Assembly: GCA_035550735.1 (NCBI GenBank)
Contig: DASZOM010000015.1
Span: 1-26,842 of the forward strand
DNA: 26,842 nucleotides
DNA from: JANQRA01 sp035550735
GTDB taxonomy: Bacteria > Actinomycetota > Acidimicrobiia > Spongiisociales > ZC4RG35
Direction of reading: 5' to 3'
The notes below the pieces were generated by a model, which saw only the letters and a program-made list of their open reading frames with translations, was not told where the DNA came from and ran no database searches. Positions 14,655-22,321 of this stretch are shown here, in pieces. The translations under genes and the position numbers were made by a program. Position 1 is the first letter of the stretch. Each line of letters starts with the position of its first letter.

Positions 14655-15970
14655 CCCAGGATGGCCTTGGCGACCAGCACGTCGTCGGCGTGGTCCACCG
14701 TTCTCAAGTCGATCAGCAGATCACCTGCCTCCCGCCGGGCCAGGACGGGTCGCTCTCCCCGAAGCAGGCAGTCGAAGAGGGCCTGCTCACCGGGCTGACG
14801 GATGAGAGGAGAGGGGATGCCGATGCCGGGGGCGCTCCCTGCTCCCACGGCCGACTCCCCCAATTCCACCTGTCCGGCAGTCTCCGCAGCCACCGTCTCG
14901 GCTCTGGCGGTCAGCGTCTCGACGTCGAGGAGGGCCATCCTCCACAGCGGCAGGTCGGCCGGCCCGGGATCGAGATAAGCCTCCAATGTCGCCGCCAGGG
15001 CGGCGAGGGTCACACCATCGACCCGAAGGGCCCGCGACAAGGGGTGACGGCGCAAGGCTGCGACAAGCGAATCATCCCCGACGATGAGCCCGGCCTGGGG
15101 ACCGCCGAGGAGCTTGTCGCCGCTGAAGGTCACCAGGCCGGCGCCATCCTCGAGCGCCTGGCGGACCCCGGGCTCGGGCCCGATCCAGTCGGGCAGCCAC
15201 GGAAGCGCGGAGTCGAGAAGACCGGAGCCCTGGTCGAAGATGAGAGGGATGGACCATTCGGCCGATAGGGCAGCGAGATCGGCCACCGAAGCCTGCTCGG
15301 TGAACCCCTCCACCCGATAGTTGGAGGGGTGCACTTTGAGCAGGGCGCCACAACGATGGGTGTGGATGGCCGTGACGTAGTCGCCGAGGCGGGTGCGATT
15401 GGTGGTGCCCACCTCGACCATCAGCGCCCCGCTGAGCCCCATCACATCGGGGAGCCGGTAGGAGCCCCCGATCTCGATCAGTTCGCCCCGGGCCACCGGG
15501 ACCGCCCGTCCCGATGCGGTTGCGGCCAGCGCCAACAGGAGGCCCGCCGCGTTGTTATTGACCACCATGGCCGATTCGGCACCGGTCAGCTCGCGGAGGA
15601 GCCGCTCGACGTACGTCCCCCGGCGTCCGCGCTCCCCGCTCTCCAGGTCGATCTCGATGTTCCCGTAGCCGGTGGCGACGCCCCCGGCGCGGGCGATGGC
15701 GTCGTCCGACCAGGGTGCCCGTCCCAGGTTGGTGTGGAGGATGACACCCGTGGCGTTGATCACGTTTCGGCCGCGGCTGCGCTCCAGAGCCCTGATCAGC
15801 CGTTCCGCCTCCGCCCTGGCATCTCCGGGCCCACCGGCGGCCAGGTCCCGCTTCGCGCTCTCGATGGCGAGCCGCGCCGTCTCCACCACCAGCGGGCGAG
15901 GCAGAGCCGACTCCAGCTGACCGGCCAGGGCATCCACCGAGGGCAGGTTGCGAAACGGGCTCTCGCTCAC
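14645..15970 (-). CDS. selA: L-seryl-tRNA(Sec) selenium transferase SelA
   Basis: This 441-residue PLP enzyme converts seryl-tRNA(Sec) to selenocysteyl-tRNA(Sec) using selenophosphate. The N-terminal helical domain (NLPSVDALAGQLE) binds tRNA. GRNVINATGVILHTNLGRAP, then GYGNIEIDLESGERG and VVNNNAAGLLLAL, are SelA hallmarks. The PLP lysine is Lys286 in TFSGDKLLGGPQAG. GTG 15970 is chosen because it gives the usual N-terminus; the frame stays open far upstream but there overlaps the divergent Nudix gene. CAAACT lies 6 nt before the GTG, a weak leaderless -10. It overlaps selB by 10 bp, forming a selA-selB operon. Confidence 0.95.
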   Translation of the reverse strand: MSESPFRNLPSVDALAGQLESALPRPLVVETARLAIESAKRDLAAGGPGDARAEAERLIRALERSRGRNVINATGVILHTNLGRAPWSDDAIARAGGVATGYGNIEIDLESGERGRRGTYVERLLRELTGAESAMVVNNNAAGLLLALAATASGRAVPVARGELIEIGGSYRLPDVMGLSGALMVEVGTTNRTRLGDYVTAIHTHRCGALLKVHPSNYRVEGFTEQASVADLAALSAEWSIPLIFDQGSGLLDSALPWLPDWIGPEPGVRQALEDGAGLVTFSGDKLLGGPQAGLIVGDDSLVAALRRHPLSRALRVDGVTLAALAATLEAYLDPGPADLPLWRMALLDVETLTARAETVAAETAGQVELGESAVGAGSAPGIGIPSPLIRQPGEQALFDCLLRGERPVLARREAGDLLIDLRTVDHADDVLVAKAILGCR

Positions 15971-15996
15971 CCGGCGAGTTTGCCAGGTCCCGTCCT

Positions 15997-16002
15997 TAGG
16001 AT
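15997..16002 (+). promoter_or_regulatory. -10 element, leaderless Nudix operon
   Basis: TAGGAT is followed by 7 nt and GTG 16010. The in-frame ATG at 16001 overlaps this hexamer, so GTG 16010 is favoured as the start. Confidence 0.4.
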
Positions 16003-16009
16003 GCCCCCC

Positions 16010-16681
16010 GTGCCGGTTCACCCCGACCCAGCGGCGACGGTTGTCGCGCTCCGCCCTGCCGACGAGGGGTTCGAGGTCCTGATGGTGGAGCGAAACACCC
16101 GAGGCTTCTTCGCCGGCCTGATGGTGTTCCCGGGAGGACGGGTCGACGCCCACGACGTGCCCGAGGGTGGCACCCTCGACGACGATGTCTCGCATCGGCT
16201 GGCTGCGATCCGCGAGCTGGCGGAGGAGACGGGCATCCTGCTGACCGGCTCGGGGCCGGTGGCTTCTCCGGATCTGAAGGGCGAGGCTTGGCGCTCGTGG
16301 ATCGAGACACGTCCCGGTTTGATCGACACCGAGGGTCTCGTCTACGTCTCGCGCTGGGTGACACCGGAGTCGGCGCCACGTCGATTCGACACCCGCTTCT
16401 ATCTCGCCGCCTGCCCCGGGGCGCCCCAGGTCCGGATCGACGGCGAGGAACTCGTCGGCCACAGCTGGGTGACACCCGCCGAGGCGCTGCGCCGCCACGA
16501 GGAGGGGGCCTGGCGGATGATGACTCCCACGATCGCCCACCTGGGATGGCTGCGCCGGCGCTCGTCCATCGCCGATGCACTCGACTCGGCTCTTGGGGCC
16601 GAGACGCGAGCCTCGACCGCCCCTTCGCCGCTCGCCGACGGGTCGATCGTCCCGGTCCTGCTCCCGGAGATGTCCGCGTGA
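16010..16681 (+). CDS. Nudix hydrolase (NUDT19-like)
   Basis: About 223 residues. The Nudix catalytic helix is RELAEETG (68-75). It is separated from the Gly-Gly part (FPGGRVDAHD, 40-49) by a longer insert than in the canonical box, as in the NUDT19/RP2-type subfamily that includes CoA-diphosphatase-like enzymes. FFAGLMVFPGG and RFDTRFYLAACP support this. The probable reaction is hydrolysis of a nucleoside-diphosphate-linked compound; the substrate is unknown. GTG 16010 is preferred over ATG 16001, which lies within the -10. The stop overlaps the next gene's GTG (GTGA), starting a three-gene operon. It is divergent from selA. Confidence 0.85.
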   Translation: MPVHPDPAATVVALRPADEGFEVLMVERNTRGFFAGLMVFPGGRVDAHDVPEGGTLDDDVSHRLAAIRELAEETGILLTGSGPVASPDLKGEAWRSWIETRPGLIDTEGLVYVSRWVTPESAPRRFDTRFYLAACPGAPQVRIDGEELVGHSWVTPAEALRRHEEGAWRMMTPTIAHLGWLRRRSSIADALDSALGAETRASTAPSPLADGSIVPVLLPEMSA

Positions 16682-17451
16682 GGATCGAGCGGGTCCTCGC
16701 CAACAATCCCGGGCCCTTCACCGGGCCCGGCACCAACACCTGGATCCTCGACGACGGCGAGGGAAGAGTGGTGGTGATCGACCCGGGCCCGATCGACAGG
16801 CGGCACGCAACGGCCATCCACGAGCGGGTGGGGCGTCGTCAGGTGGAGGCGATCCTGGTGACCCACACACACAGCGACCACGCCCCGCTGGCGAATCCGA
16901 TGGCCCGTGATGTCGGTGTACCGGCGGTGGGCCACGCCGCCGGGCCTGGCTTCGACCCCGACGTCCGTCTTCTCGACGGGGCGCGGTTCGACGTCGGCTC
17001 GCTCGTCCTGGAAGTGGTGCACACCCCGGGTCATGCCGACGATCATCTCTGCTTCCTGACCGAGAAGGTCATGTTCAGCGGCGACCACATCATCGGAGGC
17101 TCCTCGGTGATGGTCGACGACCTGGGGCGGTACCTCGACTCGTTGGAGAAGGTGAGAGGAAGGGGGCTGAGCCGGATCCATCCGGGCCACGGTGAGGAGA
17201 TCGACGATCCCGATGTGGTGATCGACTGGTACATCGCCCATCGTCGCCAGCGCCACGAGGAGATCTTCACGGCGATCGCGGCGGGAGCGAGCACCGTCGA
17301 CGAGATCGTCGAAACCGTCTACGTCGACGTCGACTCGGCGCTGTATCCATTGGCGGCCAGATCTGTGGAGGCACATCTCGGATTGCTCACCAGCGAGGGT
17401 CGTATAGCCTTGCTCGACGGTCGGGTGACCGTCGCTCCCCAAGACACATGA
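16678..17451 (+). CDS. Metallo-beta-lactamase-fold hydrolase (LACTB2-like)
   Basis: This 257-residue MBL-fold enzyme starts at GTG 16678. It begins IERVLANNPGPFTGPGTNTW, the glyoxalase-II/LACTB2-type start. The metal motif THTHSDH gives HxHxDH at 63-68, and further ligands lie in VVHTPGHADDH, FSGDHIIGG and IHPGHGEEI. The C-terminal helical domain (WYIAHRRQRHEEIFTAIAAG, then ~ALYPLAARSVEAHL) is a winged-helix-like LACTB2 tail. LACTB2-like proteins are nucleases or thioesterases; which applies is not clear. It overlaps the Nudix gene and the peptidase gene by 4 nt each. Confidence 0.88.
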   Translation: MRIERVLANNPGPFTGPGTNTWILDDGEGRVVVIDPGPIDRRHATAIHERVGRRQVEAILVTHTHSDHAPLANPMARDVGVPAVGHAAGPGFDPDVRLLDGARFDVGSLVLEVVHTPGHADDHLCFLTEKVMFSGDHIIGGSSVMVDDLGRYLDSLEKVRGRGLSRIHPGHGEEIDDPDVVIDWYIAHRRQRHEEIFTAIAAGASTVDEIVETVYVDVDSALYPLAARSVEAHLGLLTSEGRIALLDGRVTVAPQDT

Positions 17452-18572
17452 AGAGAATCGTCCGTTTCACCACCGGTCTGCTGGTGGTCGCCCTCGCCAT
17501 GCCTGCGTTCGCGGCCGTCACCGATGAGGACATCGAGCGCGCTCGTGACGAGGTCAACCGAATCGTCAGCGAGTCGGCCGAGTTGGCCGAGCTGGTGACG
17601 GAGGCCTACGGCCGTCAGGCGGCCCTGGAACGGGAGATAGGCGAGCTCGAGTCATCGATCGAATTCGCCGAGAGGGAGATCGTCGATACCGAGGCCAGGC
17701 TGGAGGAGCTGGCCGTGGAGTTGTACATGGGCACCACGGGCGGCAGCTCCCTCTCCGTCCTGTTCACTGCCACCGACCAGCAGTACCCGGCCGGGATGGA
17801 GTATCTGCACAATGTCAACGGGGTGGATGCGAGTGTGGTCGACCGGCTGCGGGAGATGCGCGATCGGCTCGACCAGCAGACCACCCGACTCGGAGAAGCC
17901 CGCGAAGAGCAGGTCGCGTTGGCGGCGGAGCTCGAGGAGATGGCGGGCGATCTGCAGGGTGACCTCGTGGAGGCACAGCAGGTCTACGACGATCTGGTGG
18001 AGAAGCAGCGTCAGGAGGAGGAGGCGAGACGGCGTGCCGAGGAAGCGAGGCTCGCCGCCGCGGCCGCCGCCGCTGCCGAGGCGGCGGCAACTCCGGCCTC
18101 GGGCAGCTCGTCATCGGACGACGACAGCCCCCCACGGGCGCAGGCGCCCGATCCGCCCCTGCCACCACCCGGTTCGGGGGCGTGCCCGGTGGCGGGGGCC
18201 GTCTCGTTCAGCGATTCCTGGGGTGCGCCGCGTTCCGGCGGACGATCCCACAAGGGAGTCGACATGATCGCGGCCCGTGGCACCCCGATCGTCGCCGTCT
18301 ACTCGGGGAGGGTGAAGCGACTGTCCAACAGCTCCCTCGGTGGCAAGTCGGTCTACTTCGTCTCCGACGCCGGGGACATGTACTACTACGCCCATCTCGA
18401 CGGCTTCGGTGACATCTCGGCGGGAATGAGCGTGCCCGCCGGGTATGTGCTCGGGTACAACGGCTCCACCGGGAACGCCCCGGATTGGCTCCCTCATCTC
18501 CATTGGGAGTACCACCCCGGAGGCGGTGCCGCGGTGAACCCGTATCCCCTGGCCAGGGAGCTGTGCGGTTAG
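17448..18572 (+). CDS. Secreted M23-family peptidase with coiled coil
   Basis: This 374-residue exported protein has a signal peptide at 1-23 (RFTTGLLVVALAMPAFAA). A long coiled coil follows (~25-205, rich in Glu/Arg/Ala, similar to EnvC/RipA-type hydrolases), then an Ala-rich and a Pro/Ser/Asp-rich linker (~205-245). The C-terminal LytM/M23 domain (~265-370) has zinc ligands in SHKGVDM (HxxxD) and HLHWE (HxH), and the YYYAHLDGF strand. M23 enzymes cut peptidoglycan cross-bridges, and coiled-coil members usually act in division or separation. A terminator follows at 18704. It is the last gene of the Nudix operon. All catalytic residues seem present. Confidence 0.93.
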   Translation: MKRIVRFTTGLLVVALAMPAFAAVTDEDIERARDEVNRIVSESAELAELVTEAYGRQAALEREIGELESSIEFAEREIVDTEARLEELAVELYMGTTGGSSLSVLFTATDQQYPAGMEYLHNVNGVDASVVDRLREMRDRLDQQTTRLGEAREEQVALAAELEEMAGDLQGDLVEAQQVYDDLVEKQRQEEEARRRAEEARLAAAAAAAAEAAATPASGSSSSDDDSPPRAQAPDPPLPPPGSGACPVAGAVSFSDSWGAPRSGGRSHKGVDMIAARGTPIVAVYSGRVKRLSNSSLGGKSVYFVSDAGDMYYYAHLDGFGDISAGMSVPAGYVLGYNGSTGNAPDWLPHLHWEYHPGGGAAVNPYPLARELCG

Positions 18573-18703
18573 CGCGCTGATGTCTAGTCCGTTGTGATCT
18601 CCCACGAACAGTCATTGCGACCTCACTCTGTGTGAACACAATTACGAGAGAACGTGCACCTAGCAAGCGCGCTGGGAGTGGGGGTTACGGGAGGCTCCTG
18701 GAG
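18573..18703. other. Intergenic stretch between convergent genes
   Basis: No gene is seen. CACAAT at about 18634-18639 resembles a -10 element, and the terminator follows about 70 nt later, so a short RNA is conceivable but unsupported by any family match. Confidence 0.25.
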
Positions 18704-18730
18704 AGAAGGGACCCGCAAGGGTCCCTTTCT
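18704..18730. terminator. Bidirectional rho-independent terminator
   Basis: A 9-bp perfect stem AAGGGACCC (18706-18714) and GGGTCCCTT (18719-18727) encloses a GCAA tetraloop. The stem can extend outward with one bulged G. The T-rich tail TTTCT follows. It serves the peptidase operon and possibly the convergent mrp gene. Confidence 0.8.
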
Positions 18731-18758
18731 CGCGTCTGGACCCGGGCCCCGAGCCGAG

Positions 18759-19877
18759 TCAGGCGGCGCCGTCCTCCAGGTCTGCGATCAGCTTGGCGAT
18801 GCGCCCGGTGCATGTCTCCAGATCGGCGGGAGGCACCACGGCCGTGACCACCTCCACCAGGTGGGCGAGCGCCAGAGAGGCAGGGCCTGGCGTCGGGGCG
18901 AGGACGACCGGCCGGCCGCTGTCACCACCGTCCACCATCGCCTGATCGAGGGGGATCGTGGCGAGGAGTGGCACACCCAGCTCGTCGGCGAGCTGCTGAC
19001 CGCCTCCCGAACCGAAGACGTCGCCGGACATGTTCTCGACCACGCCGACGACTGGCATGTGCGAACGCCTCGCCATGTCGGCCACCCGGATCGCAACCCG
19101 CTGGGCGGCGCGCTGTGGAGTGGTTACCACCACCATCTCCGCTTGGGGCAGCATCCGGGTCAATGCCATCTGTACGTCCCCGGTGCCGGGGGGCATGTCG
19201 AGGATCAGGTAGTCGAGGTCACCCCAGGCGACCTGCTTCAGGAACTGCTCGAGGGCCTTGGAGAGCATCAACCCACGCCACATCAGGGCGGTCTCCTCCG
19301 ACTCGATGATCAGGCCCGTGGAGACCACCCTCACCCCGTTGGCCACGACCGGCTCGATGAGTTTGGTGGCGGCGTCCGCTTCCAGCTTCCCTTCCGCTCC
19401 GATCATCCGGGGGACGGAGAATCCCCAGATATCGGCGTCGAGCAGCCCGACCTCGTACCCGGCGGCGGCCAGGCCGGCGGCGATGTTCACCGAGATCGAG
19501 GACTTGCCGACGCCACCCTTGCCCGAGGCGACCGCGATCACCCGTGTGGTCGAGGCCACCTGGGTGGGCTCGGCATGCTCACGGGCGTTGCGTCGGGCCA
19601 CGGACATGAGCTCTGCGCGCTGGCGCTTGGTCATTGCCGTGGTCCGGACGTTGACGCTCTCCACGCCGGGAATGGAGGCGACCCGGCGTCGGGTGTCGTT
19701 CTCCAGCTGGCTGCGGAGCGGGCACTCGGCAACGGTGAGGGCGAGGCCGATGTCGACCGTGGCGCCGTCGATGTGGACGTCGGTGATCATGCCCAGTTCG
19801 ACGACGTTGCCGCCAAGCTCGGGATCGCGAACGCCTTCCAGGGTTTTCATCACCTGGTCACGGGTAAGTCCGGCCAC
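18759..19877 (-). CDS. mrp: Mrp/NBP35-type Fe-S cluster carrier ATPase
   Basis: This 372-residue protein has an N-terminal DUF59 (MIP18-like) domain (~1-90: TLEGVRDPELGGNVVELGMI, AECPLRSQLE) followed by a ParA/Mrp P-loop domain. Its deviant Walker A is SGKGGVGKSS. Switch regions DADIWGFSVPRM and LDYLILDMPPGTGDVQMAL follow. The usual CxxC of Mrp/ApbC is absent (NMSGDVFGSGGGQQ), which is normal for actinobacterial members. Mrp binds and transfers iron-sulfur clusters. GTG 19877 is the start; TACCCT lies 6 nt before it, suggesting a leaderless message. It is divergent from an A-type Fe-S carrier gene, so the two genes share a function. Confidence 0.93.
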   Translation of the reverse strand: MAGLTRDQVMKTLEGVRDPELGGNVVELGMITDVHIDGATVDIGLALTVAECPLRSQLENDTRRRVASIPGVESVNVRTTAMTKRQRAELMSVARRNAREHAEPTQVASTTRVIAVASGKGGVGKSSISVNIAAGLAAAGYEVGLLDADIWGFSVPRMIGAEGKLEADAATKLIEPVVANGVRVVSTGLIIESEETALMWRGLMLSKALEQFLKQVAWGDLDYLILDMPPGTGDVQMALTRMLPQAEMVVVTTPQRAAQRVAIRVADMARRSHMPVVGVVENMSGDVFGSGGGQQLADELGVPLLATIPLDQAMVDGGDSGRPVVLAPTPGPASLALAHLVEVVTAVVPPADLETCTGRIAKLIADLEDGAA

Positions 19878-19883
19878 GTCACA

Positions 19884-19889
19884 AGGGTA
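19884..19889 (-). promoter_or_regulatory. -10 element, leaderless mrp promoter
   Basis: On the minus strand TACCCT is followed by 6 nt and GTG 19877. Confidence 0.4.
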
Positions 19890-19934
19890 TTACCCACCAC
19901 GAGTAGGGGGAATGGTGATGTCCTCGCCCGGCGT

Positions 19935-19940
19935 TAAGAT
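19935..19940 (+). promoter_or_regulatory. -10 element of the A-type carrier gene
   Basis: TAAGAT in GTTAAGAT. The start would be near 19947, giving a ~18-nt leader with a TAGGAG ribosome site (19956-19961). This is one of the few genes here with a clear Shine-Dalgarno leader. Confidence 0.45.
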
Positions 19941-19964
19941 GAAAGAGACTTCAGGTAGGAGCCA

Positions 19965-20327
19965 ATGACCCAGATTCTCTCGATCAAGTCAGCCAAGCCC
20001 CAGAAGACGGTCGACCTCACCGACACCGCGGTGGCCAAAGTGCGCGAGCTCATCGCGGCGGAGCAGGAGCAAGGTCTGGCGCTGCGCATGGCGGTCCGAC
20101 CGGGTGGATGCTCCGGATTCTCTTACGAGATGTACTTCGACTCCCAGGTCGACAACGACGACATCGTCGAGGAGTTCGACGACGTCCGGGTCCTCGTCGA
20201 CCCGCAGAGCGCCGAGATGGTCCGCGGGTCGACCCTCGACTACAAGGAGGGCCTGATGGGCGCCGGCTTCGCGATCGAGAATCCCAACGTCACCCGCAGC
20301 TGTGGCTGCGGCAACTCTTTCAGCTGA
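19965..20327 (+). CDS. A-type iron-sulfur carrier (ErpA/IscA/HesB family)
   Basis: This 120-residue protein carries the three conserved cysteines of A-type carriers: Cys49 in PGGCSGF, and Cys113 and Cys115 in SCGCGNSF at the C-terminus. It also has VDPQSAEMVRGSTLDY and EGLMGAGFAIENPN, standard for ErpA/IscA. It accepts clusters from the scaffold and delivers them to apo-enzymes in the cytoplasm. ATG 19965 is preceded by TAGGAG. A strong terminator follows 20 bp after the stop, so it is a single-gene unit divergent from mrp. ErpA is the likeliest name, but IscA cannot be excluded. Confidence 0.92.
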   Translation: MTQILSIKSAKPQKTVDLTDTAVAKVRELIAAEQEQGLALRMAVRPGGCSGFSYEMYFDSQVDNDDIVEEFDDVRVLVDPQSAEMVRGSTLDYKEGLMGAGFAIENPNVTRSCGCGNSFS

Positions 20328-20346
20328 CACCCGTCGGCGGCTTGCA

Positions 20347-20380
20347 GAAGAGACCCGGCCCGGCCGGGTCTCTTCGTTTT
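20347..20380 (+). terminator. Rho-independent terminator
   Basis: A 12-bp perfect stem (GAAGAGACCCGG, 20347-20358, with CCGGGTCTCTTC, 20364-20375) closes a 5-nt loop CCCGG and is followed by GTTTTG. Confidence 0.9.
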
Positions 20381-20385
20381 GTGGG

Positions 20386-20391
20386 TAGCCT
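20386..20391 (+). promoter_or_regulatory. -10 element of the RidA-ALDH operon
   Basis: TAGCCT lies just behind the terminator. An AAGGAG ribosome site (20407-20412) follows, 5 nt before TTG 20418. Confidence 0.35.
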
Positions 20392-20417
20392 CGGGTGGTC
20401 ACGGAGAAGGAGCCCGA

Positions 20418-20798
20418 TTGCCCAAGACGATCCCCGACACACCATCGGCGCCGCAGACGATGGCGCCCTACTCGGCTGCCGCCGAAGCGGCGGGCCTGGT
20501 CTTCCTGGCCGGTCAGGTCGGTCTCGTCCCCGGCACGGGTGAGCGCGTTCCCGACGACGTGACCGCCCAGGCCCATCAGGTGATGTCCAACATCGGGGCG
20601 ATCCTCGGTGATCTCGGTCTGGGCTATGACGACATCGTGAAGACGACGATCTTCCTCGCCGCCATCGACGACTTCGCCGCCGTGAACGAGGTCTACGCCT
20701 CCTATTTCGAGGGGACTTTCCCTGCCCGCACGACGATCCAGGCGGGGGCGATACCGGGAGGGTTCCTGGTCGAGATCGAGGTGGTGGCGGCCCGTTGA
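20418..20798 (+). CDS. RidA-family enamine/imine deaminase-like protein
   Basis: About 126 residues starting at TTG 20418, after AAGGAG with 5-nt spacing. The fold motifs are PYSAAAEAAGLVFLAGQVGLVPGTGE, then VMSNIGAILGDLGLGYDDIVKTTIFL, and TFPARTTIQAGAIPGGFLVEIEVVA at the C-terminus. The PAR Arg matches the catalytic Arg of RidA that binds the carboxylate of 2-imino acids. RidA-type proteins hydrolyse reactive enamines and imines that leak from PLP enzymes. The next gene is an ALDH7 dehydrogenase, overlapping by 4 nt (TTGA), so the two are coupled. It may deal with an imine (for example a piperideine) formed in that pathway, which is inference. Confidence 0.88.
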   Translation: MPKTIPDTPSAPQTMAPYSAAAEAAGLVFLAGQVGLVPGTGERVPDDVTAQAHQVMSNIGAILGDLGLGYDDIVKTTIFLAAIDDFAAVNEVYASYFEGTFPARTTIQAGAIPGGFLVEIEVVAAR

Positions 20799-22309
20799 GC
20801 CCTCAGCAGGTCTTCGCCTCACTGGGTCTGGCCGAGCACAACTCGGGCGTGTACGCCGGGGGGTGGATCGAGGCCACCGGAGAGACCGTCGAGGTGGTCA
20901 ACCCGACCACGGGCGGCGTCCTGGCCACCGTCACCATGGCCTCGGCCGACGACTACGAGCAGGTGGCTCTCTCCTCGGAGGAGGCCTTCTACCGGTGGCG
21001 GAAGCTACCGGCGCCGAAGCGAGGGGAGTACGTCCGTCGGTTCGGCAACGCCCTGCGAGAGAACATCGACGCGCTCGGTGCCCTGGTCACCTTGGAGATG
21101 GGCAAGATCCGCCCCGAAGGCGTGGGCGAGGTCCAGGAGATGGTCGACATCTGTGACTTCGCGGTCGGTCTGTCCCGTCAGCTCTACGGGAACACAATGG
21201 CTTCTGAGCGCCCCAACCACCGCATGTACGAGCAGTGGCACCCCCTCGGTCCGGTTGGTGTGATCTCCGCCTTCAACTTCCCGGTGGCCGTCTGGTCGTG
21301 GAATGCGGCGATCGCCGCGGTCTGTGGTGACACCGTGGTGTGGAAGCCCTCCGAGGTCACCCCACTCAGCGCGATCGCCGTCACCAAGATCGCCCAGCAG
21401 GTCATGGAGGGCACCGGGTTCGAGGGCGTCTTCAACCTTGCGGTCGGCGACGGCAAGACGGTTGGCACGGCCATGACCGGGGACACCAGGCTGCCGCTGA
21501 TCTCGGCGACCGGGTCGTGTGCGATGGGCCGCATCGTCGGGCCCGCGGTCGCGGCGCGGTCGGGCCGCACCATCCTCGAGTTGGGCGGCAACAACGCGGT
21601 CATCGTGATGGACGACGCCAACCTCGACCTGGCGGTGCGCGCCGCCCTGTTCGCCGCGGTCGGGACCGCCGGGCAACGATGCACCACGCTGCGACGCCTC
21701 CTCGTCCACCGTGCCGTCGCCGACAAGACGATCAACCGGCTCGCCGAGGCCTATCGCCAGGTGGTCATCGGTGATCCGCTGGAGGAGGGCACGCTGATGG
21801 GGCCGGTCGTGTCCGAGCGAGCCATCTCCCAGATGATGAGCTCGATCGAGATCGCCCGTGAGCAGGGCGGTGAGGTGATCACCGGGGGCAACCGGATCGA
21901 CCGTGAGGGCTTCTTCGTCGAGCCGACCATCGTCAAGGTCCCCAAGGGCGCCTCCATCACCCAGGAGGAGACATTCGCCCCGATCTTGTGGGTCATCGAA
22001 TTCGACACGCTGGACGAGGCGATCGAGATCCAGAACGGGGTCACCCAGGGCCTGTCGTCGGCGATCTTCACCGAGTCGCTGAAGAACGCCGAGCGATTCC
22101 TCAGCACCACCGGGTCCGACTGCGGCATCGCCAACGTCAACATCGGGACCTCGGGCGCCGAGATCGGCGGGGCCTTTGGCGGGGAGAAGGAGACCGGCGG
22201 AGGCCGGGAGGCGGGCTCGGACGCGTGGAAGGCCTACATGCGCCGGCAGACGACCACCATCAACTGGGGCGACGATCTGCCACTGGCCCAGGGGATCGAA
22301 TTCGGTTAG
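20795..22309 (+). CDS. Aldehyde dehydrogenase, ALDH7 (aminoadipate-semialdehyde) type
   Basis: This 504-residue NAD(P)-dependent dehydrogenase has catalytic Cys296 (TAGQRCTTLRR) and general base Glu262 (ILELGGNNAVIV). NAD-binding motifs include WKPSEVTPLSAIAVTKI. The C-terminal block GTSGAEIGGAFGGEKETGG, then REAGSDAWKAYMRR, is diagnostic of the ALDH7/antiquitin family, which oxidises 2-aminoadipate-6-semialdehyde in lysine breakdown. TTG 20795 overlaps the RidA stop. No other lysine pathway genes are seen. Length and motifs are complete. Confidence 0.9.
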   Translation: MSPQQVFASLGLAEHNSGVYAGGWIEATGETVEVVNPTTGGVLATVTMASADDYEQVALSSEEAFYRWRKLPAPKRGEYVRRFGNALRENIDALGALVTLEMGKIRPEGVGEVQEMVDICDFAVGLSRQLYGNTMASERPNHRMYEQWHPLGPVGVISAFNFPVAVWSWNAAIAAVCGDTVVWKPSEVTPLSAIAVTKIAQQVMEGTGFEGVFNLAVGDGKTVGTAMTGDTRLPLISATGSCAMGRIVGPAVAARSGRTILELGGNNAVIVMDDANLDLAVRAALFAAVGTAGQRCTTLRRLLVHRAVADKTINRLAEAYRQVVIGDPLEEGTLMGPVVSERAISQMMSSIEIAREQGGEVITGGNRIDREGFFVEPTIVKVPKGASITQEETFAPILWVIEFDTLDEAIEIQNGVTQGLSSAIFTESLKNAERFLSTTGSDCGIANVNIGTSGAEIGGAFGGEKETGGGREAGSDAWKAYMRRQTTTINWGDDLPLAQGIEFG

Positions 22310-22321
22310 CAGTCCGGGACG

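Noticed and set aside
13377..14798. 473-codon frame antisense to selB
   Set aside because: A typical high-GC shadow; selB on the other strand has all GTPase motifs.
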